DNA of 64,000 bases from Erodium maritimum (lineage: Eukaryota > Streptophyta > Magnoliopsida > Geraniales > Geraniaceae). The DNA lies in the NCBI GenBank assembly GCA_963921825.1, contig OY997593.1, forward strand, positions 48,158,039 to 48,222,038, read 5' to 3'. Of this stretch, positions 12,652 through 22,581 are shown piece after piece; the first letter of the stretch is position 1, and each line of letters begins with the position of its first letter. Both the position numbers and the translations under genes were made by a program. Below the pieces are notes generated by a model. It was given only the letters and a program-made list of their open reading frames with translations. It did not search any database and was not told the origin of the DNA.

Positions 12652-12708
12652 CCCCGCCAATTTCGTTTCGAGAACAATCCACATGTTCTCGAAACGAAAT
12701 TGGCGGGG
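12652..12708. repeat. perfect 24-bp inverted repeat inside LINE ORF2
   Basis: Arms 12652-12675 and 12685-12708 are exact reverse complements (24 of 24), with a 9-base loop AATCCACAT. It sits exactly where the reading frame breaks between the end of the endonuclease domain (after RFENMW) and the start of the reverse transcriptase region. Confidence 0.9.
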
Positions 12709-12969
12709 CCGACGTTCCACCGGATCCTTCTGGATTTGAAGTAGTATGGGTTTATGATCCGATGTCGAGATTCCCAAGTTCTGAAGTAACACATCCCTGA
12801 AACGAGCACGAGCCTGCGGAGAAATGAAGGCCCTATCCAGTTGACTTTCCACTAACGACTCAGCGTCCTGGCCCCGGGCCCACGTGAATTGGTACCCTTG
12901 CAAAGACACCTCTTCCACCCCTATATCAGAGATGACCTGTTGGAAGCCTTGCATAAGAGCTAGTGGGTA

Positions 12970-12984
12970 CCCCCCCCCCCCCCC
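12970..12984. repeat. 15-base poly-C run
   Basis: Uninterrupted run of C inside the endonuclease part of LINE ORF2, followed by AACCCC. It coincides with a frame change between the EKWG and GYPLAL parts of the protein. Confidence 0.9.
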
Positions 12985-14049
12985 AACCCCATTTTTCTGA
13001 CGGGCGTAGAATTCCATTGAAATCGCCTAGTAGGATCCAATCCACCGGCGCCGAAACTGTGGCCAGATGCCTCAGGTTGGTCCATGTCAGATGCCGATTC
13101 TCCCAGACTGGTTCCCCGTATATACCTGTGAATCGAAACGGTGCTTCCTGTCCAATCTGAACAGTCGTATCAATATGCGACTACTGCATTGACAGAACCG
13201 TGACCGCACATTTCTCACCCCACAACATCATGATCCCCCATTTATTTGTCGGGGGACGGGATCCCGGGATGGCCTATGGTGTGGTACCCGGAATACCTGT
13301 ACCACCATGAAAACCCAATGTTCTGCGTAGGATAGCGAGTCGAGATCTCGAATTACGGGAATCCACATGTTGGGTTTCAGTCAAAAACAGGATGTCAGGC
13401 TTGTACCGACTGACCAAATCCTTCAATTGGCGACGGTTATGATCCGTGCCTAGGCCTCGACAATTCCAAGCCAACAGGGTAGGCATTGCAACAAAATCAG
13501 AAACCCTAAAGCAGTGACAGAAAATGGATTACCTGTCGGCGTCCCTGGTAGGTGAGGGAGCCCAACAACCGGTTGCTTCCTCGGCTTCTGGAGACTGGAG
13601 GATCGGGCACCGGTGGAGGACGGGGAGTAGTAGCCCAGAACACCGAGCGAAGACAGAAACATAGCGGCGAGACAAGGAGACTCTGGCCGAGGTAGATACG
13701 GAGGACTCGGCAGAATCAGGGGAGAGGGCGGCGAGCGCCTGCGGCAGGGATGGGCGGTGAATCGGGGATCAAGGGAGGAGATTCGCGATTCTACTGAGGG
13801 AGATCGACATTAATCTCTGTTCCAGAGGGATGAAGGCAACGTGATGTGGCTTGGGACAGCGATACGGCCAGAGGCAGGCGAGGCGACGATGGTCGCCGGA
13901 GGTGGAAGACGAGGCGGTGGGAAACCCTAGAAAGGGTGAGTCGGGACCTCAGAAGAAGTGTTTGGAGAGCGTTTTAGTATTTCATTCCCCTGGTTCTCAC
14001 AGTTCCTATGTTAAGAGTGGTTCTCAATAGATTTTTCCTCTTATTGTTG

Positions 14050-14845
14050 AGATATCAAATAAATATAGTGTACATGATGTATCTAAAATTGTTGTAGGTT
14101 GTGAGATCTTAAAATATTTCTCTTAGAACTGTTTCTCACAAGTTATTAAATAATTGTCGAAATAATTACAAAAAAAGTCATGTATTTCCCATTTTTTTAT
14201 ATATAAGAGTATTGTGTACCATCAATTTTATTTGTAGATTTCACTATAAAAGAATCATTTAATGATGGATGATCTCAAAAAGCCCAACGTTATTAACAAG
14301 AAGCACATTTTTTTTATCCACAAATTTTTATTATATGACCAAATTTTGAAACCGAAAAAAAACAATTGGAACTCTCATACAAACCCTAGAATGTCTTAAA
14401 GACACCTCAAACTAGAGAAAAAACAACCCAACAATGGGTACCAAACAAGTCTAATTACCCAGATATTGCTAACATGAAGTAAACAATTAAGTCTAATACA
14501 CTGAAAATACAACCATTAAGAACACCAAGATAACTTACAGTAATCAAATAGATGTAAAAACTTTAATTTTGCTACCATGAAGCACCGGAAGAGAAGATCA
14601 GACAGTCTTAACCCCAAGAGAACCAAAAAACTAAATTAAAATCAAGCACTTATCGTGCAACAAAGAGAGACGACTTTTGGGGTATGCATTGGACTGTGTT
14701 AGCAGTGAAAGAACTATCTTGTAAAATATAAAGGCAATTCGCAAGGAGAGATCACGATTTCCTAACTATCGTGCTCGAATGAGCTTCCTCACACAACATG
14801 TAGGTATGACATGACTTTTTTGTACAGTTGGGACAATAAAAAATA
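14050..14845. other. AT-rich DNA with a possible retroposon tail, no gene
   Basis: At about 14310 a T run followed by ATCCACAAATTT resembles the 3' tail of a minus-strand retroposon, and the phrase CAACCCAACA(A/G)(T)GGG near 14425 resembles phrases in retroposon E at 33960-34030. No target duplication was found and no coding region is supported. Confidence 0.25.
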
Positions 14846-15335
14846 GGGATGACTCTGGTTCCTAACCTTTTTCAACGTTTTGTTTTGACGTCCTAACCCA
14901 GACCAACGTTTCATTACAGTTCCATACGCGAAAGGTTGGAACTTTTACAAAACCTGATATGAACCGTTCAAATTAACGATTTCATTAACACAGGAAGTGA
15001 AAAGTCGAAGCTACAATTCCATTCACGTTAACCTTCCAGCTTCTCTTTCCCAAAATAATGCATTATTTTGAAATTCAGTGTTGAAAAATTGTTGGATATG
15101 TACACTAAGTGTTCTAATTGCATGTTTAACGGGCATGGAGAGCTGAAAGGTAACGTGAATGGAGTTGTAGTTTCGACTTTTCATTTCCTATGTTAGCGAA
15201 ATCGTTAATTTGAACGGTTCATATCAGGTTTTGTAAAAGTTCCAAACTTTCGTGTATGGAATTGTAATGAAACGTTGGTCTGGGTTAGGATGTCAAAACG
15301 AAACGTTCAAAAAAGTTAGGACCTAGAGTTTTCCC
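14846..15335. mobile_element. 490-bp fold-back MITE flanked by TA
   Basis: Two arms of about 210 bp (14846-15050 and 15125-15335) are inverted copies at roughly 90% identity by eye. Examples are CCTAACCCAGACCAACGTTT and AACCTGATATGAACCGTTC on the left, with their reverse complements on the right. The outermost bases are GGGATGACTCT and AGAGTTTTCCC, each bordered by TA (14844-14845 and 15336-15337), which fits a Tc1/mariner-type (Stowaway-like) target but is too short to prove it. The loop begins with a perfect 20-base palindrome at 15051-15070. There is no coding capacity. Transcription across it would give a long hairpin RNA. Confidence 0.75.
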
Positions 15336-15337
15336 TA

Positions 15338-16264
15338 AAAAGTACTAAACGTTTGTCACACCTAAATATATGTGTATATCCCCAACATTCTCCTGGTCCT
15401 CGAAGGTGCAAATAACAAGATATGATAATTTCTTGATTAGGCATGTGAATGAAGTTAAAGCTCTTTTCGGTGGTCCTGCATAGCCATTGTCATTTGTGAT
15501 ACTTGGTATCTCAAGTGGTCCATGCAAATTTGAAGATAAGGAAGCTTGAGCCCTTGTAGACATATAAGATGACAAGACTTGGTACAGTTTTGTGAATATT
15601 AAGGTGTTGGTGGTTGTGCTCCAGAATTGAATTGGTCAAATGAGAGTTCAAAAGGAGAACAGAAGATGGTAAGTATCAGAAACATATGATGAGTCTAAGA
15701 GATGTGATGAGTGAATGGTAGAGACGATGATGATGATTTTGTAAGACAAGCATGATTGTGTCTTGTACTTTAAATATTTAAGTGGGACGATAATGAGGTC
15801 ACTCTATAATCAATATATATACATATAACTGCTTTTTAGTTTCATTTCATAATTAAGTAGAGCAAGTGATTGTTAACCTGAAAGAAAATGATGAGAGTGA
15901 AGCAAGGTTTCTCTTACCTGCAAATATTTTAGTCATTGCACATTCATGAACCAACATCATATGCAACTTTGTTCATATGGTTTTCTGATTTTGGTTTAAT
16001 TGTGTTTTCGTACTTTTCCATGGACGAACTCATGAACTGGTTGGTACAGGCCGGTCCGCTACTTTTAGGCTATTCCTCGACTAAGATAAAAGCTAAATAT
16101 GGATGGGGCTGTTTTCCGGTAGGTAGGATCTGTTGGGGTCGGAATGGATCTAGAGCCGCGTACTAATAAACTTACAACAACTTAGAAGTCTTCATATCCT
16201 GTTTTGATTGAAGGATAGAAATATTTACATATGTTAAAAAAGAGCGGATTTGAATATGTGTCCG
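15338..16264. other. mixed spacer with an unidentified 76-codon minus-strand frame
   Basis: A minus-strand frame at 15345-15575 (starting MSSYMSTRAQ) has gene-like composition, but I do not recognise it and no neighbouring exon can be supported. It could be a gene relic or chance. Around 15964-16005 lies a sequence (GTTCATATGGTTTTCTGATT and neighbours) that recurs at 17281-17320. Confidence 0.2.
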
Positions 16265-16267
16265 TTA

Positions 16268-17229
16268 GAACATACACATCGAGAGGGGCATGAGGCCGGG
16301 GCAAGAGCACGAAACAAGGGGTTCGAGGTGCAGGGTTCGGGGTTCGGTCTATGCGGCGCAAAAGGTGCGCGGACCACAGGGCACGATTCTGTACCTCGCG
16401 AGAGAGGGGCAGGAGCACGAAGCCAAAGTCTGCTTTGTGCCTCGCGGGTTCGCACCTCGCCCTCGGCCTCTCCTGGTGCCACGCGTGGCCTGCAAAAAAA
16501 ATCAAACGGAGAGGTTGAAGAAACACAATGCTTTTTTTCCTTTTTCTTTTAAATTTTGTTATTAATTCTTATTTGTACATAAATATACGTATCATTAATA
16601 TTCATTATCATATATTAATTTCTTTTCATATATTAATTTCTTTCTATTTATTATCTTATAAATATACATATTATCTTTTTAAAATTTTGTTATTAGTTCT
16701 TATTTATCATATATTAATTTATTTTCATTTTAAATTTATTTTTATATTAATTATTATTATTATCTTATTTTTTCTAATTCTTTTTAAAATTGTTATTAAT
16801 ATTTTTCTATATTTTTTCAGTTTTTACTAAATAGATATTCATTTTTTGTTAATACCTTTTGTTATAATTCTTTTATTAGTATATTTTTGTAATTTTCTAA
16901 GTTTTTTTTAAAATCTTTTACTAATTTTGTTAATTTTCATTACTTTCAAGTTTATTAATTAGTTTTGTATTTTAGTTAATTTATTTATCTGGTAATTAAT
17001 TTTATGTATTTTATTTTATTTTGTAGTTAGTGTTTTAAATATGAATGCATAAATTCAGTAACATCATAATTAATTATCCACTCAGCACTTCTGCAAACCA
17101 TAATCTCCATACATGCCCCTTGATCTGGATCATTCTGAATTTTACGGAAGCAGGAGCACAATCCATCCCAATCAGCACATGGATCTGCACCCTACACTTT
17201 GCTTCCTGCTCCCCTTGATGTATATGCTC
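16268..17229. mobile_element. Harbinger/Tourist-like element with TTA target duplication
   Basis: The left end GAACATACACATCGAGAGGG and the reverse complement of the right end, GAGCATATACATCAAGGGGA, form imperfect inverted ends of about 30 bases. Both are bordered by TTA (16265-16267 and 17230-17232). TTA targets are typical of PIF/Harbinger and Tourist elements. The 962-bp element has a GC-rich left third (16290-16500), containing two copies of a GGGGCA(A/G)GAGCACGAA phrase about 100 bp apart, and an almost pure A/T right part (16525-17050). No transposase is present. The short, imperfect ends make this a moderate call. Confidence 0.5.
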
Positions 17230-17232
17230 TTA

Positions 17233-17992
17233 AAACCCTGATGGTCATGATACTAGAAGGTCATCTCAATTGTAGTTTTATATTACAACTCTGTTCATAT
17301 GTTTTTGGTTTTGGTTTAATTGTGAATGATTGTAAGTATTTGTTCCTTTTATAAACAATTTTTGAACAAGGTTGACATATTTTAGCTATGAAACTATGAG
17401 TAGCTCTGTTAGCGTTTTGGAGCCGCCGCCCCGCGAACCACCCCAGCTTATCTGGTCCTGAATCTCTCGACGTCATTCCGACTCCTCTACTACGCCGTTA
17501 TAGTGTGCCTCTCAACCTTCCACCTCTGCTCGCATCAGACTGAGGAGGAATCTTCCCATAGGAGGAGTCCCTCGGCGCCAAATCCCCTCGACAACTCCTC
17601 CATCTACGGCGGTTGTGACCCAATCACATCTGTAATCTCCGCCGTCAAATAACTCACCGTTTTCGTCTCGCGCATCCCTATCGTTGAGCCCACAATCGAT
17701 CCCCATCTCCGAGAAGCCATCACTATCTCTACAGCCGCCATTAAAGAAGCCATCGATGTCCCCACCTCCTTGGCCTCCATCGATGCATGCGAAAAGCGTA
17801 CAGATTGAGTTTGCATTGGTGTAAACTGTATCGACTCGTCTCTCCTGCGCAACCCCCGCCATCTCTGAAACTGTCACTGGCGCGTCCATCTCCTTGCCCT
17901 CCACCGTGGCACCATCCTCGACCCCTCTCTCTATTTTGGATTAGGCAAATCTAGTGGGTCTTTTTTATTTTATCAAATTTTGACTTTACAGG
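17233..17992. other. spacer with GC-rich stretch, no recognised gene
   Basis: 17400-17935 is GC-richer than its surroundings and open in more than one frame (for example a 130-codon minus-strand frame from 17904 to 17512), but none of the translations is recognisable. It may be a gene or retroposon relic. It ends at the ACAGG target site of LTR2. Confidence 0.25.
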
Positions 17993-20545
17993 TGTCACGC
18001 CCCAAATCCGGTTTTAACCTGGACTCGAGACGTGAACTAAAATAATAATAATAATAATAAATGCAATTTTAAAACTAAGGAAACTCCAAAATAATAGTTC
18101 AAACCAATAATTCCGACAACAAGAGTCAAATGCTCGAAATCCAAGTAATAAGAAGTTTAGTACAAAAGGAAAGTACGTCTCTAGACCATCCAAACTAGGA
18201 CTCTCGCTAAGCTTCCAAGCTCCGAGACATCCTTTAAATCAAATCGCGATCAAAACCTGTAGAACAGTAGAATAGGGGGTGAGCTTTCGCTCCGTAAGAA
18301 AAAGTAGTAAAGGGAGTGAGCAATTGCTCGCCACCACGGATACCCGTCCGATTATGGCATACTAGTAAGGAAATAACAAAGACCATTTAAACGAAGTAAT
18401 CCAAAGACAACGCTTGACCCCACTCGGGAGCAATCCGCGAATCAAACTTGATACCGAATCGACTCTCGAACACTTCTCCTCAACTATGCATTTAAAAACT
18501 GTCACCCAATCAATTTTCACTAGATTACGACCATGTTTATCTCACAACTAACCACGCGTACGAACTCGCACAAAAATAAACTGAACTCGGATATAAATGT
18601 ATTCAAGATCACAGAGGATCACATGACCGATATAAGTAACCACAACGCTCCAAACAGATCAACACATAGAGTAATATCATTAGCAACCACACCCACACTA
18701 AGTATCCCAGAGCAATACGCCGAATTCCATAGCCCGGCTCAACCATATCGTACCGAACTCAACATCGGCCTAGATATCATCTCGGAACACACAACATCGG
18801 GGTACAACTCATATCAAACATACCGGACTGGAACACACAACATAGGTCGGATATCTTCCCGTAGCACGGGGTACAAATCACACCACACATACCATACCGG
18901 AACACTAAGCATCGTCATAGGTATCCTATACCGGAATCCTCTACGGTATAGACATCACCCCGAAACACCATCCTCGGCCTAACAAATCACCCAATCATAT
19001 CACAAGGCAGTAGTTCACGTCATACCAAACATATCATACCAAACATATCATACCAACATATCATACCGAACACACAACATCGGTTTATCATTCACCCGAT
19101 CATATCACAAGACAGTAGTTCACGTCATACCAAACATATCATGCCAAACATATCATACCAACACATCATACCGACCATATCATACCGACATATCATACCA
19201 TACATTACAAGCTACTAATCACAAACAAACGCAACCAACACCCAATCCTACGGGCACGACCTGGCCCACATGCGATTCTACATCACAGCAAGTCCCACAC
19301 CTACGGGCACGACATGGCCCGCAAGTGGTTCCATAATTTAGATACGAGTACACTAGTTATTCACATCATATATGCAGTTCTAAGACTTTACCGGTTATTA
19401 ATGTCATATATGCAATTCTAGTAACTTTCCGTAATTAAACCGGTATTCGCTACTTTTCCTTACCTCAACCGCTATCCAACACGAATAACCACGAGTCGCC
19501 TAGTAGCCTCCTCCGTCGTGATCCGGAACAACGTCTAAGATCACAAGGTAATACGAGAATTAATAATCATTCAAGGGTGGTTTAGAGAGAAAACACCCAA
19601 ATTGACCCCGACAAGAAAACACGGACCGTATAGTAAACTGGGCCGGAACAAGACCCGTTCTGGGCCGGTCAGAGGCCCTCTCCGTGCCGGTCAGAGGCCC
19701 TCTCTGTGCCGCTCTGGGCAACCTCCTCCTTCTTCTTCCCTCAACTTCGTCCCCATGAATCCAAACCTCCAAAACTCCATTGTTAACCTCCAAAACCTCC
19801 AAATTCAATCCCAAAAACCCCAAAACTTCAAACCCAAAGTTGGGTTTCATCCAATTAACAAAAATCCAATTAGTTTCCATCACCAACTTCCACTTTTCCA
19901 CCATAAATCATTCATTTAATCAAGGAAAAGGCCTCCCTTTTCTTCCCTTTCTTCTTCTTCAAGCAATGGAACCCTCACTCTCCTTCTCTCCTTGTGATTT
20001 TCGGCCAATGTATTATGGTGGAAATCAAGCAAAAGGCCTCCCTTTTCTTCCCTTTCTTCTTCTTCAAGCAATGGAACCCTCACTCTCCTTCTCTCCTTGT
20101 GATTTTCGGCCAATGTAGTGAATGAACTGAATTTTTGACTCATGTGTGGCCTTTAACCTAAGTCAGGAATGTCCAAATTGTCCCCTTTAGCCCCTTTTTC
20201 TCCTTAGGCCCAAAATGGGGCAAATGAGTCTTTCCTCACCCCTTTCTTCTCCTCCAAGACTCATGGACATGTGTCCATGTGGGGTCCACTTCTACCCATA
20301 ATTAATTCAGCCGATTTAAGTTAATTCGTTAAAAGCCTTATTTCGACCCCGTTTGACCCGGATTTCACTTTTTCGCGAAAGTACTCATTTGAAAGGAAAC
20401 GACCCAACTAAGCTAATCGTAACGACGGCTAAGAATTTTGGGTCCCGGAAAGGTCCCGAATGACCCCCGGAGTCATCGGTTGACTTTTCTGGAGGAAAAT
20501 CAACTTTTCCCAAATTTCACCGGTTCGACCGGGGCGGTTCTTACA
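17993..20545 (-). mobile_element. solo LTR2 (long Ty3/gypsy-like LTR)
   Basis: It starts TGTCACGCCCCAAATCC and ends GGGGCGGTTCTTACA in the plus strand, so on the minus strand it reads TGTAAGAACCGCCCC to GGGGCGTGACA. Perfect 5-bp target duplications ACAGG lie at 17988-17992 and 20546-20550. It is 2,553 bp with no internal retroelement region beside it, hence a solo LTR. It has a CATATCATACCAA-type short satellite at about 19020-19200 and a tandem duplication of about 110 bp (19923-20115). The shared GGTGAGC...GCTC palindrome is at about 18279-18293. Confidence 0.9.
19923..20115. repeat. about 110-bp tandem duplication inside LTR2
   Basis: The block starting AAAGGCCTCCCTTTTCTTCC and ending TTTTCGGCCAATGTA occurs at 19928-20012 and again at 20034-20118, with almost no changes. 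Confidence 0.85.
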
Positions 20546-20550
20546 ACAGG

Positions 20551-21678
20551 GTCAATGAATAGTGATCAGAGATTGAGGGAATTTTCCTAGGATGGAACCT
20601 TGAATCACATATATCCTCTCAATACAACTGATCTAGTTCAAGTTCGATCGCTTTGCCCCCCAAACGCAGCGTTTAGGCACTACTGTGAGGAGACTTCTAG
20701 TTCCTTTTTCCAATCCCCCACCTTTCCTTCATGCCTATATGGTGCTTCAATATCGTTTATAACGGTTATATTGTTAAAAGAACTGAGAACAATTATGTTC
20801 TCTATCTATTCTTCTTTTGTGGTCACGAAATGATTTTCCTATCACATTAATTTGTAGTTGAAATCTAATTTAATAAAATTGCACCTTTAAGTAAAACAAA
20901 TCTATGAAAGCATGCTCTTATGTTCGTTAGGGTTAGTCTAGACAAGCAAGCCTAGTTCTGGCTCTACTGGCTAATGCTGGATAAATAAGCTTTGGTGTTC
21001 AAAAATAAGGAAAATTTTAATATAATACTCTACTAAACATTTATTTTTAAATGATTCCTGACATAATTGTTTTTGCAATTTAATACCCAGACAAAACATT
21101 TACCAACTAATCGATACCATCGTTTTTTATTAATTGACAATAACACCCTTTGTTTCTTTTAGCGCTAAAAATTCACCATTTCCTTCTCTTCAAACTTAAA
21201 CCCACACCAATCTTTGTAGCTCCGCACCTCCGCAAATCTGGACTAAGTCGTGAAGCACAACCACACTTTGCTCCTCACTCCATAAATATATCATAACAGT
21301 TTTGAGCTCGGGGTGGGACTCGAAATGGGAGGCAAGCCTCTCCCCTTGCTTGTCCTCGCGGTAACACTCGAGTTTGGCGACAAGAGGATCGGATGAGAGA
21401 AGGAAAAGCTGGATGTTTGACTCTACAAATCATTTTTCAATTTGTTATGTTTTTTTGTCTTTTTTTGTTGTTGTCTAATCTGCAGGTACTGTTAAGTGCA
21501 TATAATCAAGTTCATATAATCTAGATAAAGAGTTTATAGCTTCCTCAAATGTTTTAGTTGTTGCGTAGTTAATTCTTGAGAATCTGTGTTTGGATTTTGT
21601 AACATACCATGTTAATTGTTGAGAAATAAATCATCGTCTTTGTATTTTATTAATAATATGGGGTTTGGTGTTTATGAA
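20551..21678. other. AT-rich spacer, no gene recognised
   Basis: I see no repeat boundary, tail or protein family here. Several short frames are unremarkable. It leads into the CACTA terminus at 21679. Confidence 0.35.
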
Positions 21679-21699
21679 CACTATTGCTGATAAGTAGTT

Positions 21700-22160
21700 G
21701 CAGACGGATCATATCCGTTATCTAGAAAGTCATATGCGTCGGCTAAGATCTGTTGGTCGGGTCGCGTGGACCAAGTATTTGACCAACGGATCAAAAAATG
21801 TGTTGGTAAGGATTTAACTTTACCAACGGATCCAATCTATTGGTAAAGTACTACACTTTACCTACAGTTTGGATCTGTGGGTATAGTTCAGTCCCTTTAC
21901 CCATGGATATTGTCCGTTGGTAAAGTAGTACACTTCACCAATAGATGTGATATGTTGGTAAAGTAGTAAACCCGACCCACGGATTTGATCCATTGGTAAA
22001 GTGTACTACTTTAGTAAAGGATGTTATCCGTTGGGGAAGTTGTACACTTTAGTCACGGATTGTATCCGTTTTATAGTATTAAACCTCACCCATGGATAAG
22101 ATATGTTGGTGAAGCAACACACCTTACCCACGAATCATATTAGTCGGGAAACAGTTGTCC
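21700..22160. repeat. CACTA-2 subterminal repeats
   Basis: At least ten copies, in both orientations, of motifs like ACCAACGGAT, ATCCGTTGGTAAAGTAGTA and TTACCCACGGAT. In En/Spm elements such repeats bind the element's own second protein. Confidence 0.7.
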
Positions 22161-22581
22161 ATAAATTTTTTTTGCAAATGTTGCACCCAATCTTTCATTA
22201 TACCCTATACCGGGCCTACACTTGTGCACACTTGTTATCAGAATCCAAATACTGCATAGACACATAAAATGTTCAACATAACACACAATTATTCGTTCTA
22301 CAATAGTCCATACAGGCAGATAAACAATTTCAACAAACAGTAATCAACAGTTTTATCAAACACGATAAAATAAATAATGTTTGGGTTCAAATGTTGAGGA
22401 ATGACATTACTACTAGAGGTTAAAGCAGTTGGTGTTAAAGCCGGTGGTGATGAAGTCGGTAGTGCTAAATACAGTGGTGTTGAAGACGGGGTGGCTGAGG
22501 AAGGGACGACAAATTACTGGGACCTAAACATTGTGAACATCTCTTGAAGCTTGACCTGTTGTGCTGCTTGCGTAGCAAGCC

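Larger units (their letters stand above)
9430..13486 (-). pseudogene. LINE ORF2 pseudogene (endonuclease, reverse transcriptase, RNase H)
   Basis: The protein starts at 13486 with MPTLLAWNCRGLG, the classic endonuclease start. It continues (in another frame) with FTGIYGEP and LLGDFNGIL near 13020-13140, then FTWARGQ, LDRAFIS and SDHKPILL (13017-12720). Reverse transcriptase follows at 12809-11541 (SPGPDGLNPKFL, KLDMSKAYDRVE), then RQGDPLSPYLF near 11510 and the active-site FADD near 11390. A zf-RVT finger CPMCQS...HLLLSCPFA sits near 10150-10210 and an RNase H part (QSDAQYLVHLI) at 9984-9430. At least four frame breaks separate the pieces. Two fall at C runs (12970-12984, 9726-9751), one near 11545, and one at a perfect inverted repeat (12652-12708). 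The copy cannot make a full protein and is a dead element. Confidence 0.9.
9328..13990 (-). mobile_element. LINE-1: L1-type plant LINE inserted in the MULE right arm
   Basis: Perfect 17-bp direct repeats TGGTTCTCACAGTTCCT flank it at 9311-9327 and 13991-14007. Read on the minus strand it ends in a run of about ten A at the 9328 side, so it is a target-primed insertion. It spans 4.66 kb. The minus-strand coding order is apurinic endonuclease, reverse transcriptase, zf-RVT zinc finger and RNase H, as in plant L1/LINE ORF2. About 500 bases precede ORF2, and no ORF1 with a DUF4283 or CCHC signature is seen there, so the copy either lacks ORF1 or belongs to a family with ORF1 lost. The inserted site is inside the inverted terminal arm of MULE-1, so it is younger than that element. 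Confidence 0.92.
7993..14040. mobile_element. MULE-1: long-TIR non-autonomous Mutator-like element, split by LINE-1
   Basis: The ends are inverted: the left begins GAGGAGAAATCT and the right ends AGATTTTTCCTC. The match continues inward for about 300 bases (for example CCAATTCACTAATTTAAT and ATGAATATATTTTGAAGC on the left, with reverse complements on the right near 9030-9150). Perfect 9-bp target duplications TTATTGTTG lie at 7984-7992 and 14041-14049. Long TIRs plus a 9-bp TSD are the signature of Mutator-like elements. Without the LINE insertion it is about 1.37 kb. The core has no gene, only tandem TTTATCAACACTTT-type repeats. A second copy is at 31995-33662. It must be mobilised by a transposase encoded elsewhere. 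Confidence 0.85.

Noticed and set aside
13020..13990. ORF1 for LINE-1 upstream of its ORF2
   Set aside because: Only about 500 bases precede the endonuclease start, and the minus-strand translations show no DUF4283 or CCHC pattern.
17512..17904. 130-codon minus-strand frame
   Set aside because: Gly/Asp-rich and not recognised. The opposite strand is equally open, so the openness probably reflects GC-rich composition.
18533..18982. 149-codon frame inside LTR2
   Set aside because: It lies within an LTR on the strand opposite to its transcription and consists of repeat-derived sequence. LTRs of this kind do not encode proteins.
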